From Rhyacophila brunnea (Eukaryota; Arthropoda; Insecta; Trichoptera; Rhyacophilidae): DNA of 64,000 bases. Each line of letters starts with the position of its first letter. Position 1 is the first letter of the stretch. The stretch spans positions 496,001-560,000 of the forward strand of contig JAGYXB010001996.1 in the NCBI GenBank assembly GCA_022495005.1. The letters run 5' to 3'. The notes under the pieces are model-generated. The model searched no databases. It had not been told where the DNA came from and saw only the letters and a list, made by a program, of their open reading frames with translations. Shown here piece after piece: positions 1 through 12,240 of the stretch. The position numbers and the translations under genes were made by a program.

Positions 1-1119
1 CTGTTAGTTCAACATATTCCCATTTTTAGATTTTTTGGTTTGGTTTGTTTTTACTTAAAAAACTATTTTCATGTAACTTACTCTTTAACTACTTTTATTG
101 CTTCCAAAAACTTGAAGTTCGATTCAAAGATACCTGCTACTCCAGTAGTGATGTATGTACTTAGAAAAGCAAGATTTTTGTGTGACTGCCGTGCTGTGTT
201 CTTTTAGCGTTGTCGAAATCATCCGGCGGCTTCTTCAGTTCTTTTGTTGAGGTTATGATCAGAGTGGATGTTTATATAAGTCATTAGCAGATGTTAATAG
301 AGTAGATGAAGATGGTGAGATTTCTTTTGTAAAAAATATCCACGCAAAAAGACTAGAATGGCTTCATGAAAGAATCTAATAAGAGCATCTTCAGGGCCGG
401 CTCTATATATGTTTTAATAAAATAATTAATTGAAAACGTTATTTCTGTCTCATTTAAAAGTGGAATCCCACAAATGCTGTACCTACTTGACAAATATTTG
501 TTATCTGAGAAATTAAAAGCAAAAGTATTTCTCTGTATTTTTGAAATGCACAACGGTCACTCTTTGAAATGTTCAAATTAGACCCAATTACTTTATTATT
601 TTTAAGTAGCTTAGTGTGCTCTATTACGATAATCTTATAATGTCCTTAGCACCTTATCAAAACTATGTCATTATTTTTAAGCGAATATCTTAAGGTGTAA
701 GTCGTAATGGAGAGAAATCCTTTTGCTTTTAACTTACTCAATTGCCGATATGTGACAAATACCTAATATGGACGGTTATCCGTTGGTGAAGGTTCCACAC
801 ACGTTAATGACATTAAAACCACCTACATGCATTTGTTTTGAAAATTTGTCATCGAGTATGGATAAAGCGTAGACAAGCAATAATTCAGCGAATATAGACA
901 CAGTATGAAAGACAACAATGTGTTTGGATATAGAAAAAGGCTAATAGCCATTCCTCATTAAAAAATACACACAAAATTTGTTATGGGATGAGAGCATCTG
1001 TCTGAACATTTTGAATACCATATAAAACAACATTGCATACTTTTTACCCCTAGCGAAAGGTTATCATGAGCGTACGTGCGCTCACGTGACCTGATAGTAA
1101 TGTGTTTCCAGTAATAGGT
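1..1119. other. AT-rich, no feature recognised
   Basis: I see no repeat family, RNA gene or convincing coding sequence here. The open frames are under 75 codons and look random. Confidence 0.4.
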
Positions 1120-1345
1120 CGCCTCACGTGTATCGCGATATATTATTATCATCAAATATTCTGCAAGTTTGTACATTTTTGAGTCACGTGTTTTTTTAAT
1201 ACTAGTGGTTTAGAAGAGAGCTGCAAATGGTAGATAATTGACAATGTTTTGGTGGGTTATTAGTTGCTATTTTATTTTAGTGATTGTACCACATGATCCC
1301 ACGTGACGTCATGGTAATGGGTTTATAGCAAAAGTAAGTGCTTGT
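1120..1345. repeat. diverged CACGTG-rich dispersed repeat, copy 1
   Basis: The block CGCCTCACGTGTATCGCG near 1122 and the block CACGTGACGTCATGGTAATG near 1300 match, in order and with divergence, sequences near 52556 and 52755. A third, shorter relative lies near 14295-14352. The class is unknown: no terminal repeats or coding sequence were found, and the boundaries are estimated from where the resemblance fades. Confidence 0.4.
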
Positions 1346-1997
1346 ATGAGTTCTAGCAATCTTGTACTATTTATTCCCTACCCATAGTTAATATTATGTA
1401 AATCCGCGTCTGTCCCTTCAAAGGCCCGGTCAAATTACTGGCCAAATATGATCGACAGTAAGTACAACCAATTCTCAGTAAAATAGCCGGAGATAGATTT
1501 TGAACGCATTGAAAAACGCTTTGTAAAATGACTCGGTATCGCTTGAGATTTGATAAGAATCTCGTATAAAAATACTGCCTTCAACATTGTGATGATGTAC
1601 TTTGTGCTCGGAGCTTTAACTCTGAGTTGATTTTTGATCACTTAATAATAGTCTAGCAGCCTTTTCAAGGGATTTGGCGTTCACTTGGTGCTATAAATCG
1701 GAGATTCTCAACATGTATATGCCACTAACGATTGGGAATACTCCAATTACGCACTATAAATTCAAGCCCATACTCAATACCGTGCCATGTGTTTCATTAA
1801 GTTGACCATTATCGAATTCAAGAATATTTTACTTACGAAAACACTCAAAATTTTCTTTTATATAAGTCATAAAGTTGCCAACTTTTTGTGAACTTCCTTC
1901 GAAGACTTTCAAGTCGAGAGTTTTTTTTAATCTACGAATTTAGCAAATTCTGTTCAAAATGAAAGTTGAAATTTTTTTAGATCTTTGGGCAAAAAAT
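1346..1997. other. AT-rich, no feature recognised
   Basis: This stretch lies between a diverged repeat and a SINE. No coding or repeat signal was recognised. Confidence 0.35.
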
Positions 1998-2182
1998 TAA
2001 TAAACTATTTTTTTATTCAACGAATAATTCATAAAATTTAAGAATTTAACATTCTTTTTATTGAACATACATAATTTTGAAAACACTTCGACACCCAGCA
2101 GAAATCGAACCTGCTTCTTCGCGCCCACGCACATCGCCCACAATGCTATATGTATCCTATCTCATTGCGACAAATTTTAACT
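1998..2182 (-). repeat. tRNA-derived SINE (SINE-B), minus strand
   Basis: Read on the minus strand, the element starts with TTAAAATTTGTCGCAAT. A tRNA-like head follows with a B-box-like GGTTCGATTTC near 2100-2112, then a tail containing GAATTATTCGTTGAATAAAA. Head and tail both match the minus-strand copy at 42668-42916, and the tail matches plus copies at 51663 and 51918. SINEs of this type are transcribed by RNA polymerase III and moved by LINE enzymes. Drift in the B box suggests an old copy. Confidence 0.65.
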
Positions 2183-2189
2183 AATAGCT

Positions 2190-3215
2190 CTTACAATAAA
2201 TACTCTCTGCAGCGCTTTCCAAATTGAGTTACTATCGGCATTCGGCTTTTGTATTTTAAACCAAAGAAGGTATTAATCACAAACCGACGTCATTTATTAA
2301 CGACGATTTTTTATTTATATTAGTTATAATATATTTTCTCAGAAGTGTTGTCAAAATTATGTGTTGAAAAATTTGATAGTAATAAGATAATAGAATAATT
2401 CCGTCCAGATCAATATTGAGAGCTTTTTATATTTCTTAGCTATTCCGACAAAAGCTTTCATCAGAAAATTATTCTAAAATAATCTCATTTTTATATACAT
2501 ACTTACTATTTATTCCTGGTAAAAAAATGGAATTCGTGAGATTAATGTTGATTATTTCTCGAAAAATGAGAATTTCAAAATATATGAATAAAAACAAAAT
2601 CACAATCTCTAAGGCACTGGCTTCTGACAGTAAATTTTTGTGAAGTTTGAGTAGAAGTTCTGTACTAATAAATTGTTTTCCTACTACAACATTACTGTAA
2701 TTATTGAGCGTCGTTGTCTATTGTAGTACTTATGGAAAAATACCGTTGATTTTTATCTTGAGTATAGGGTAGCTCCTTCAAGCATCAAGTCATACTTAAG
2801 TATATGAAAAAAAGTTGTGTTTTCTAGTATTATGATAGTTGTATATGGCAAGATTCTAAAATTATCTGATTGTATGGATTAGTATTAATCATATAACTAT
2901 TTTTTTAATTGTGAAGAACATATTAATTGAAATCGATTTTAATACGTATCTTAAATTTTATAAAAGAAACCTTTATTAATATGAATTGCATTTTATCATT
3001 ATTTTTTCAATTTCACTACGCAAAATATCATAATTTAGAAGTTTGAAAGTGTAAGTAAATTGGTAATGAGAATTATAATATACTGTGGCGTAAAAAACTA
3101 TACCTAACTGTGTTTAATAAAACCTGCAAAGCCTTTTTATAAAGTTATTGTATCAACTAGGCATACCGCGTTATTAATATTATTAGAAATGTTTCATTTG
3201 AATAAATATCAATGG
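2190..3215. other. AT-rich, no feature recognised
   Basis: No coding or repeat feature was recognised between the SINE and the LINE-B fragment. Confidence 0.35.
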
Positions 3216-3565
3216 ATTATTTATTCATCCTCAAAATTCCTTGGACTGACCGGGTGACAAATGTTGAAGTTCTCAATTGAATGGGGAAGGACCGAGAAGT
3301 TCTACGTAGTATCAAGACCAGGAAACTACAGTACCTCGGCCACATTATGAGAGGACAAAAATACAGCATTCCCCGAGTCGTCATTCAAGGAAAGATCAAT
3401 GGGAAGCGTAGCAGAGGACGGCTTCGCATTTCATGGCTTAAGAACCTCCGTGATTGGTACGAGTGCAGCTCCACCGAACTGTTCCGGGTAGCAGATGACA
3501 AAGATAAGATCGCCTTGATGGTGGCCGACCTCCGCTAGGGGATAGCACAATAAGAAGAAGAATTT
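3216..3565 (+). pseudogene. LINE-B reverse transcriptase 3' end, 5'-truncated
   Basis: The frame at 3281-3538 encodes the tail of a non-LTR retrotransposon ORF2. It has the characteristic KLQYLGHIMRG, then an IIQGKI-like segment, a basic GKRSRGR stretch and SWLKNLRDW, and it ends in a stop at 3536-3538. Just upstream, 3220-3250 encodes ILKIPWTD, the expected preceding segment, but a stop separates it from the later part. The 3' end runs into TAAGAAGAAGAA. The reverse transcriptase catalytic core and endonuclease are absent, as is usual for 5'-truncated LINE copies. A second, more decayed copy lies at 7190-7592. Confidence 0.85.
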
Positions 3566-5037
3566 AAGGAAAACAATTGGAGTTTGTTTATCACGGTAGA
3601 GTTATTTGTTTTAACATTTCAAAGCCCATTAGAAGGTTTTAAATAGTAAGGTAGATTGACTTTGAATACACGAGAATTGTAAGATTACATACTGGCTCAA
3701 ATATTTAATTAGTATATAGGGGGTATATAGAAAACGTGACTGGCTTATAGGATGGTGTGATTAGCAAGGAATTACTTATTTTTTGATAATTATAGAAAAA
3801 AATGTATAATATATTATTTTATTATACTTCTATGATTAATATATTATAATCACTACAGTGGTACGTGATTTATATAAATAAATATTATTTTATACACACA
3901 ACATGACATTTGTAATATTAATCAATGATCAGTACCTATTAGAAAATAAATCATAATAAATTAAAATTGAAAAAATAAAATACATAGCACATCACTGATA
4001 ATGTTTACTTCACTAGGGAGCACATTGTAGTGTCACAGCTCTTGTTATGGATGCCTAATAGGTCCGACACGAGGAAGTAGGTATCAGCCAGAATTAATAG
4101 ATCATAGAGACAACACAGGTAATAAAAAAGTTCATAAAACATCACAATTTCAGAACATATGGATTAAAAACCTACGAAAAATTAGCAGATGTGACCTATG
4201 AGTTGAGTGAAAAGCGAGCATTCCCTAGCGAGAAAAGATATTAGCTATACAAAATCAAACTAAAACGAAGACTTCGAAAATACTTCTTCTATATACGTTC
4301 TAAGACAATCATGTAGGAAAATTACAAGAATATTACACACCCACGAAACGTGGATTGTATATAAGACATGGCTTATTATTATATCGCATGGTGAATTCTT
4401 GTTATCAAAATAATATATCAAAAGAATAATAGTTATATTTTAAAATAAAGACATCGCTGAAAGCGTCCTAAAATACTCATGTAAGAAACTTCTTAAAGGC
4501 TCCATATAACAAAACGTGAAATGTATTTTGTATACAATAATATGTTGGTACATTGATTAGTATCCTAGATATATGATAGGTATAAATTAATATGACATAA
4601 TAACTGCTAACGTACTGAAAAATTGTTTACTTCGTGGGCATCTAATAATATAAAATCTGCCAGAGGTTTTCCCAATATAGATGTGATCACGATAATTGCA
4701 TACTAATTATTAATCGTTGTGGTTGTTATTTAAAGATTTATTTTTAGTTTATGTAAATGAAGTATTATATATAGATGAATAATTTCATATTATAATATTA
4801 TGGTACGTATCAAATGATAATAGCCAATAACCAGCAGGTTTAGCTGGTGATTTCAACGCTGGAGTCGCCGAATTTATTTTTTGTTTGAACGACAGTTTAA
4901 CGTTATTTATGTTATTTATTTAAAAAGCTCCATAAAAGCAATAATTATCATTAAAAATAATATGATACATCTTTAAATATATTTTGAGTAAATAATAATA
5001 TTTTTTGTCGAATTGTTTTTGTTTTTTCGTGATTGGT
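3566..5037. other. AT-rich, no feature recognised
   Basis: This is very AT-rich sequence with many ATAATATTAT-like words. No feature was recognised. Confidence 0.35.
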
Positions 5038-5088
5038 CATATGATTTAATTAATTGAGTTAGCATTTACTTGGTAGAATTCCATTTTA

Positions 5089-5407
5089 CAAGAAATGAAA
5101 ATATAATTAATATTAAATTCTACAGGTTTTAAAAAAAAGTTTGTCGATAGCTATTTCGGTTGTAACACCATTATCAAGACTATTCAGATAGGCCGCTTGC
5201 CCTTGCTTAAATACTACACGTGTATAGATAGAGACAGAATACATTCTCTTACTCGTTCCAGCAATATTATGAATTTGTACACTTATATTAATTGTAATAT
5301 TATTAATACTTTGAAAACCCTAAGTGGGTTTTTTAATGGAAATAGCTATCGACAAACCTTTTTTAACAACCTGTAGAATTTAATATTAATTATATTTTCA
5401 TTTCTTG
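5089..5407. mobile_element. MITE with ~68-bp terminal inverted repeats
   Basis: The left arm at 5089-5156 starts CAAGAAATGAAAATATAATT. It is nearly the exact reverse complement of the right arm at 5339-5407, which ends ATTTTCATTTCTTG. The arms enclose about 180 bp of non-coding sequence, so the whole can fold back on itself. A 12-bp direct repeat CATATGATTTAA lies at 5038-5049 and again immediately right of the element at 5408-5419. The left copy is 39 bp from the arm, so the true left boundary is uncertain. The superfamily is not assigned. Confidence 0.75.
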
Positions 5408-5462
5408 CATATGATTTAACACTAATATAAAAAATCTGGCTAAATTCTTTATTTAAAATCAA

Positions 5463-5590
5463 AATTAATACATTGGACGCTTAAGACGCGCCCAGTGCGT
5501 AACGATTAGGCAACCATTCGATATAATTAGCATGCTATTTTAATGTGGTAATTAAAAAGTAATTATCTAGTCAGCAGTCAATGTGTTAAG
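5463..5590 (+). repeat. dispersed repeat R5, copy 1
   Basis: About 125 bp resembles 34852-34980: both have a TGGACGC-like start, an AATTAAAAA block and a CAGCAG block followed by TGTGTTAA or TGCGTTAA. Each copy lies a few hundred bases upstream of a LINE-E 3' end (6247 and 35277). The two may therefore be parts of one larger element, but the spacing differs (about 780 against 420 bp). Confidence 0.5.
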
Positions 5591-6246
5591 TAAGTACGTT
5601 TTTTTCAGCTACAAAATAGGACCACCAAGTTTTGGCGCCAAACTTTGAGCTCTGGATATTCTGGATTCAAATACACTATTAATTAATATTATAAGCCTTT
5701 TTTCAGATACATGATTCAATTCTACGACTGTTGTAATATCTCTTGTTGGTAAATAATAATTTCTATTAGAACACTAACCAATCCATTCCTTTGATCGTCG
5801 TGCATCAAAAATCATTACTGTGGCTCCCAGGTAATATTCTATTTTATTGCCCGGTGCCTCCGAACAAACCGCAAGCTAATCCACAAAATTATGCATAGAC
5901 GTTGTGGGAGGCGGTGGATAAAATTATTGCACCTGACAACATTATATTATGCCCTGACCTCTGTGTGAGTGATCCATAGTAGTAAATCAACTCGATAATT
6001 TAAAATTGATCGAATTTATTGTTAATATTTATTTATTTGTTAAAAATACATTATATACATATAATATATAATATTATTAATAATATTATTAATTAGAATG
6101 TACACAATATAAAGATTAGTTTTAAAACAAAAAAAACGCTGGAATTAACGACTGAACTGTCCATATTCAGCTGAGGCACTGTCTAAAATGATCGTGACTA
6201 CGCGACGCGCAGGTTGTGCAAACGACGAGTGACGAAAAAAACATAA

Positions 6247-6553
6247 AGATAACTATGTTCAACGAAATTGCTTCGGGTGTTGATATATTCCACCTACGTG
6301 AGATGAGTATAATAGGTGGACGTTGTTTTATAAATTCTTAAAATAGGGTCTGCTTAACTCATCCGGTGTACTTCCTTGTACCTATCTAATTTATATTTTT
6401 TGTATGTACATATTTCTACAGTTTAATAACATACTATCTATCTCTATAATGATCTATCTCTTTCTTTATGTAATATGTTATATATAATAATGTTTTATAT
6501 TTCTTTGTTTTGTCCACAATATGTTAAAAATAAATAAATTGAAAAAATTGAAT
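6247..6553 (+). repeat. LINE-E-like 3' end, copy 1
   Basis: This matches 35277-35610 very closely over 300 bp, from GATAACTATGTTCAACG to a 3' end of AAATAAATAAATTGAAA. A third partial copy is at 37811-37990 and minus-strand fragments are near 45520 and 56938. The A-rich 3' tail and variable extents suit the 3' untranslated region of a non-LTR element, but no coding sequence is attached. The two long copies begin at exactly the same base, which would also fit a short non-autonomous element. Confidence 0.7.
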
Positions 6554-6555
6554 TG

Positions 6556-7185
6556 ATAATTTGTCATAAAAATTCAACGTCGTTCAATTCAAAATTCGTC
6601 AATTTGATGTTATTTAAGTGATAATAATAATATATTCATTGACATGTTTTGTTTTTCGAGTAATTGCGTAACATTTTAGTCATCTTTACACGATTTAAGA
6701 ATTAATTCCTCCAACGCCATCACAAAACAAATTGACGTGCGAACAGGTCGACTATCGCTCTTCGACTGGCAACGCATGCAAAATTACGTCCCACCTATTG
6801 CTGAAAATTATTGGCCGTTTCACTGAAGTATGCTCTTAAGCGTCAAAATAATACGAGGAGTAAATTGAATTTTGGCGCTTTTTTCTGATTATTAAAACAT
6901 TTTGGTACTTACTTGAATAATAAAAGAGCAAGAGAAAGAAAAAAAGAAAAAAAGAAAAGAAGAATTTTACTGCACTTTTAGTATTTTTTTTAGCTTTTGT
7001 ACAGCAGTTAGTCTCGGTATCGTAACCTTGTAAAGTAAATTTTATTATAATGTTGTTAGACATTATTAGAGAGCGTATGTTATGTAAATCACGAAATATT
7101 AAATGTTTTAAATAGAGAGAGTGTGAAAATCATAAATAATTTTGACATGGTCGCCAAATTTCCAGTTTTAAATTTGTATGTTCTA
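6556..7185. other. AT-rich stretch with an A/G-rich low-complexity tract
   Basis: A purine tract of AAAGAAAAAAAG units lies near 6926-6962. It produces a low-complexity frame of phenylalanine and leucine on the minus strand (6836-7063), which I do not regard as a gene. Confidence 0.5.
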
Positions 7186-7189
7186 TGGT

Positions 7190-7592
7190 ATAGAAGTATG
7201 GACGCTAAACCAAGAGATGTCACGGAGAGCTGACCCTTACGAGATGTGGCTGTATAGACGTATCCTCAAAATACCTTGGACTGGACAAATTTTGAAGTTC
7301 TCGAATGGGAAAGAATTGAGAAGATCTGCGTAGAATCATGACCAGGAAACTATAGTACGTCGGCCATATTATGAGAGGACAAAGATACAGCATTCCCTAA
7401 ATTGTCATTCAAGGAAAGATCAATGGTAAGCATAGCAGAGGACGACGCCGCATTTCGTGACAGAAACTCCGTGATTGATACTAGTGCAGCTCCACTGAAC
7501 TAATCCGGGTACCAAATGAAAAATCTAAGATTGTCTTGATAGCTACCGACCTTCGCTAGAGGATGGCACAATACGAGGAAGAATATTTTTTT
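7190..7592 (+). pseudogene. LINE-B reverse transcriptase 3' end, broken copy
   Basis: This is homologous at DNA level to 3216-3565 but extends further upstream. Residues YGIEVWTLNQ and YEMWLYRRILKIPWTG (about 7190-7280) are the conserved segment after the catalytic palm of non-LTR reverse transcriptases. Downstream the reading frame is shifted and interrupted by stops, although the DNA still follows the better copy to GGATGGCACAATACGAGGAAG near 7585. It is a dead, 5'-truncated retrotransposon copy. Confidence 0.8.
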
Positions 7593-7599
7593 AAACGTC

Positions 7600-8030
7600 T
7601 AAGTCTATGCACACTCCTTACCTTTCAAACGATGTATCGTTTAATTCTCTAGTTAAAGTAACTAAATAGGTTAACCGAGACGACTGTGAGATAAATACGA
7701 TTAAATTAAAAAAAAAAACAGATGATTGAATTAAACAGTTACTTATAAATTAATCTGTAGTGTAGAATGACTTATAGTAAGTTGTCAATCATTAGAACTT
7801 TACTATTGTTATCAATATGAACTGTTTTTAACTTTTAAAAGTTTACGTGTTTGATTATTCGGTAGGTAGCAGTTTACTTGATTATAAAAAACAGTAAATT
7901 CTTTTGTGGCGCGTTTCGATCATTAAAAGTACGTATTATCATACAAACTCCCCTTTTAAGTGTACGTATTAGAGTTGTTGGACGTGAAAGCTCCCCATAG
8001 CAAAATAGTCCCTCTAAGCTTTATCCGGTT
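7600..8030. other. AT-rich, no feature recognised
   Basis: Ordinary AT-rich sequence leads up to a sharp change in composition at about 8.03 kb. Confidence 0.35.
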
Positions 8031-8035
8031 CTAAA

Positions 8036-8236
8036 AGCTCGGGACGAGATTAGCGGATGCGGCCGCAGGAGTGGCTGCAGCCGCCGAGACGTCAGAAGCT
8101 GCTAAAAGGCAGTCAGCCGAGGCTACACTCATTCGCCCCACGGCCGCTGTGCGGGGCGAACGCTCGCGAGTCGCCTCCTCGAGTCTATCGATCGCCGTCG
8201 GAAATAGATCGGGGGACTTCTACTTTGCGCCTAACT
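8036..8236. other. GC- and CpG-rich island of unknown origin
   Basis: About 200 bp is markedly GC-rich and dense in CpG (GCGGCCGC, CTCGCGAG, GATCGCCGTCGG) inside very AT-rich surroundings. One plus-strand frame stays open for about 67 codons, from a stop near 8031 to TAA near 8237. It has no ATG and is rich in Ala, Ser, Arg and Glu. A second frame (8057-8344) has an ATG. I recognise neither protein. It could be an exon or CpG-rich promoter of a gene lying mostly outside recognisable sequence, or a recently inserted fragment. No clear pair of splice sites was identified. Confidence 0.45.
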
Positions 8237-8344
8237 AAACTAGATCGGGACGAAAATATTATCGATGTTCACTCTTTGTATATTAGAACAAGTTCAGTAT
8301 CCACAAATATTATTGTCATTATAAAATTGCAAAGTGAATTTTGA

Positions 8345-9834
8345 TCAATATAATATATAAATTAGTTTTTGGTAAATATATATATTTTTTTTAATATTTA
8401 ATAAGAATGAAAGTTTTACCATGCAAATAAATACGTCTAATTTAGTTTAAAAACTTATCTACCAATGAAAATGAACAGAAAAATATATAATCTAGATTCT
8501 AGCTAGAGTATATATATATTTTAACACCAATTCTTTGTCTACCATTTATTTATTTAAATAACGGTGAATGATCAAGAAAAAAATAATATAAAACTTCATT
8601 TAATTTACAGTAAGCTCGAATTATTTTAAATTATAAAGAAAACACTTAAATTCGAATTACTAAATATTATTTGTGGTGAAAAAAGTGGTAAATTTAAATA
8701 AATCATTGTTTTGTAATTGACTTGTGAAACTATCTGTCCGTGCAGCCAGTTATTCGGATAAAATTATAGATTAAAATATTTATGTGATTATACGTATCAA
8801 ATAATAAAAAAAAACAATATGGTAATGGTATGAGGTTGGTTATAATAAAATATTTGTTCAGAAATAAAAGAAGTCCAATTTTTTAAATTCACATTAAAAT
8901 ACTCATTTATTATTCTGTATATTGTAGATATTCATAAATCAGAAACAATGTGTATTAGATAAAATATTTTGTATTAAATGAGTTTATGAATGATTTTGAA
9001 ATATTATTGATGATAATTTTATAATTCATCACTCCAGTATTAATTTTAATTCAATTGAGCCTAAAAATTGAATCCAAATTTATTATAAATAAGAAAAATA
9101 AAAAAAGCAAAAAAGCCTTAAAGTATTTGATAAACTGTAGCAATGCCTTGTGAAATGATAATAAAACTACATAGATTTATCATTATCGATGGTTATTTAA
9201 AAAAATGTTTTTTTTTATTGTAAAATATTAGAAACGGGATAAAAATACTTGAAGTATCGATATATGACATATAATTGCATTGTTATAATGCTGGTTAATA
9301 GTACTAAACAGCTTTCCATATTTAAATTGTAGAATAAATGGATATTTAAGCTTTTGTACGTGTTCTTATGTAGATACTGTACTAGCATTTATGTATACTT
9401 ACGCAAATAGAATCTCCAGTTAAAAGCATGTTATTTTATATAGTTAAATTTATTTATTTTAATAATTACTGTTTTCTGTTAATTGACTTTGTCGTTTATG
9501 ATTAACAACAAAGATTTATATTCTAACAAGTATGTCATAATTGCAGAGTGATAGAAATAAATACACGTACCTACATAAGAAATAAGGAAGTAAAGTGAGC
9601 TTATAACATGTCTACATGGAGTAATATTTTTAATACAGATGACATTCTACCTTCAATTAAATTATATTAGTTGTTAATCATTTAAAATAAGTAATATCTT
9701 TTTATTCAAACAAACAGCTTGCTATGTTATCATAATTATTGGAAAATATGACATTGTATTTTTAATAATACAGATCAGTATAATATACTGTGTAAAACAC
9801 TAGTGAATCTGTAATATTTAGGAGGGTAGTTAAT
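8345..9834. other. AT-rich, no feature recognised
   Basis: No coding frame of note and no repeat family shared with the rest of the window was recognised. Confidence 0.35.
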
Positions 9835-9837
9835 AAA

Positions 9838-10100
9838 TCGATACTAAACTTATATAGGGAAACAAATCAAAATACCTTATTCTAAAATAATAGCGTTTGA
9901 ATGTGTTTATTTTTTATTTAGTTCAAATGAAATTAGCAATGCACAATGAAATTGTACAGTTTAACAAATAATCAACCCAGACATTCTCGTTTATAATTGA
10001 ATTAATGATTAATCCCAGAAAGGATTATTCAATTTTTTGACCTGTTGAAGATTTTTTTTGTTGAATTATAAAGAAAATATCTTTCTACATCGAATGACAT
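9838..10100 (+). repeat. dispersed repeat R159, single-unit copy
   Basis: This matches 15755-16225 in order: TATATAGGGAAACAA, then GTTCAAATGAA and AGCAATGCACAATGAAATTG, then TATAATTGAATTA, ATTGAATTATAAA and TCTACATCGAAT. It lacks the internal tandem duplication seen in the other copy, and so shows the ancestral single-unit state. The class is unknown. Confidence 0.65.
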
Positions 10101-10930
10101 TATTAACTCAAAACCTTGAAATGTTGAGTTGTTTTCCTTATGGGTATTTTAATATATTAGCTACTTGCGTTATTTTGAATTAAATTCAGTTTCCTTTACA
10201 GCTATATTTTAATCAAAATAATACCAAAAATATAATATATACCTATACATGTTAGGTATTAAAATCATTGAAATAGCAAAATATACCTAAAATATATTTT
10301 AATACTTTATGTATTATACAGTCTACGAAAATTCTAATAAAATACTGTCAATTGATAAGTATTATCACTGCATATATACATAATATACGTTACGGGTTTT
10401 ATTTTATTATTTTTAGTGTTGGAATTGGAATTATAGTAAGCACCATTAGTAGATTTAACGCAAGTTGTAGGTATTCAGTATTACTCTGTGCGAACATTAG
10501 CTTAATAAAGCTTCCGTCGGCGTCGATAGTATCATAGTGCATACTTAATTTAAAAGTTTGCACTCAGTTCGTAGATTGTAAATATTTACGAACTTCCTTT
10601 AATTAATGAGGTAATTAACAATAAATATTTAGAATTATTATTTTAAGGTATATTTAAAACAATGTTTATAAGTATCATACATATAAAGAGAAATCTCCCA
10701 GACACTCAGCAACTTTAGAATTTCTATTTTATAATAATTATTGGTACACGGTGCTTTTTATGTTTTTATAATATTATTCCTCGTACATATTCCCTTTGTT
10801 TATTTAAAACATTTTTAATTTACAAATAATACGTGCAAGACTATTCAAAAAAAATATTTATTTTATTGAACAAAGAGAAAAATTCCAATCTATCAGATAA
10901 AAGTTTATCATAATCATCGATCCACTGCCA
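10101..10930. other. AT-rich, no feature recognised
   Basis: A 61-codon frame at 10352-10537 resembles nothing I know and is not called. Confidence 0.35.
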
Positions 10931-10934
10931 GATA

Positions 10935-11215
10935 AAGACCCCTCTTGCTTATTAAACACTTATCAGTTTCTAGTTCTTCACTGCCACGTAAATCCATTTA
11001 TATATTCGTTTAATCAATGGGTTTTAAGGCGTTTCTGTGGTCGTTTAGTGTCCCTTAGGTACTGTTGTATGACAGCATTTGTCCAACGGTCGTCCACTCT
11101 ACTGCTGTATATATTATTATCCATTATTTTTTGTGGTCTTTCCGCGTTATGTCCAACATACACCATTCCTTGCCACGTTGCGCTACTAGTATTTTTCATT
11201 TAAAATTTCAGTATA
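10935..11215 (-). pseudogene. LINE-A reverse transcriptase C-terminal relic, minus strand
   Basis: The minus-strand frame at 11014-11199 reads ATWQGMVYVGHNAERPQK and then VDDRWTNAVIQQYLRDTKRP. The DDRWTNAVIQ-Y-RDTKR block is characteristic of the C-terminal tail of a common insect non-LTR retrotransposon polyprotein. The flanking 3' region, with the word CACTGCCACGTAA, also recurs at 11935-12190 and 37520-37720. The frame is short and the catalytic domain is missing, so it is a truncated relic. Confidence 0.75.
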
Positions 11216-11934
11216 AAAACATGACCAACAGAAAGTCACTTGGACTTAGCGACAGATAGTAATATCAATATATCCTAAAGTAACTTCTCCACTATAAACT
11301 TGCACAGATCATAGAGGGATTTATGTAATCTTTGTGTATTAAAATATCTGATTACAACTCCAGTGCTAATGTGACAGAATTGGTTAGCCATATAAAAAAA
11401 ATGTTTAAGAATGTACTGTGGGCAGCATATTTTGGGTAGAATTATTTACGATTTTTTTAATCTTTGCTATCTATATTAAAGTAATTTAACAAATAATACA
11501 CAAAATTGTGATGCTCACTGCAAATTAATCTACAATGTATAGTTACTTGAAGCATGTTTAATTGGGTGTAGTCATGCAGAGTGCAGCCAGTCCATAATTT
11601 AGGCAAAATGAATTATCGTGTTTAATATGCATTACATTCTGCATAATTCACGTAGCCTACCTTATACAAAAATATTCTATAATAATCCATAAAGAATGGT
11701 TGGAGAATATATTATTATCTTTGATTTATAGAACCAATTTCAATTATCTTTTCAAAAGTTATTTACATTAATATTATGATAATATGTATATCATAAAATA
11801 TAGTCAAAGTATACCTACAGATAGTAAGATAGCTATAATATTTGCTTTGGCTTATTATTTAGTTAGAATCTACTAAATACAAATCTAGATATTTTTAAAC
11901 ATACGTCCGTTATTATCATCATCAGCCGAAGTTC
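11216..11934. other. AT-rich, no feature recognised
   Basis: Nothing was recognised between the two LINE-A relics. Confidence 0.3.
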
Positions 11935-12190
11935 ATCAAAGACTAGATGATGGCCTCTTTCCAATCTTTTCGGCCCCTAGTTATTTGCTGCCACGTACAT
12001 ACACTATAATTTATGAGATCTTATATCCAGCGGAATTTAAGGTATAGGTATTATACCTGTAGTCTTTAGTGTCCTTTTTGTACTACTGTGTTACGGCATT
12101 TTTGTCCACTCGTAGAGTTACATCCATCACGTCATATACTGCTATCTTCCTCATTATCAATTGGATTATTTTGTAGTCAATTACCGTTAT
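11935..12190 (-). pseudogene. LINE-A relic, minus strand, heavily decayed
   Basis: The segment TTTGCTGCCACGTACATAC and the later TAGTGTCCTTTTTGTACTAC line up with 10935-11215. On the minus strand the pieces still read like WTK-P-STKRT, the remains of the WTNAV-Q-Y-DTKR block. Stops and shifts interrupt it. The same orientation as its neighbour could reflect an old local duplication or two separate insertions. Confidence 0.6.
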
Positions 12191-12240
12191 GATACCCCGC
12201 ATGATAATAATAATTATTACTAATAATTATATATTAATTT

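Noticed and set aside
6836..7063. 75-codon minus frame rich in Phe and Leu
   Set aside because: It is the translation of a purine low-complexity tract.
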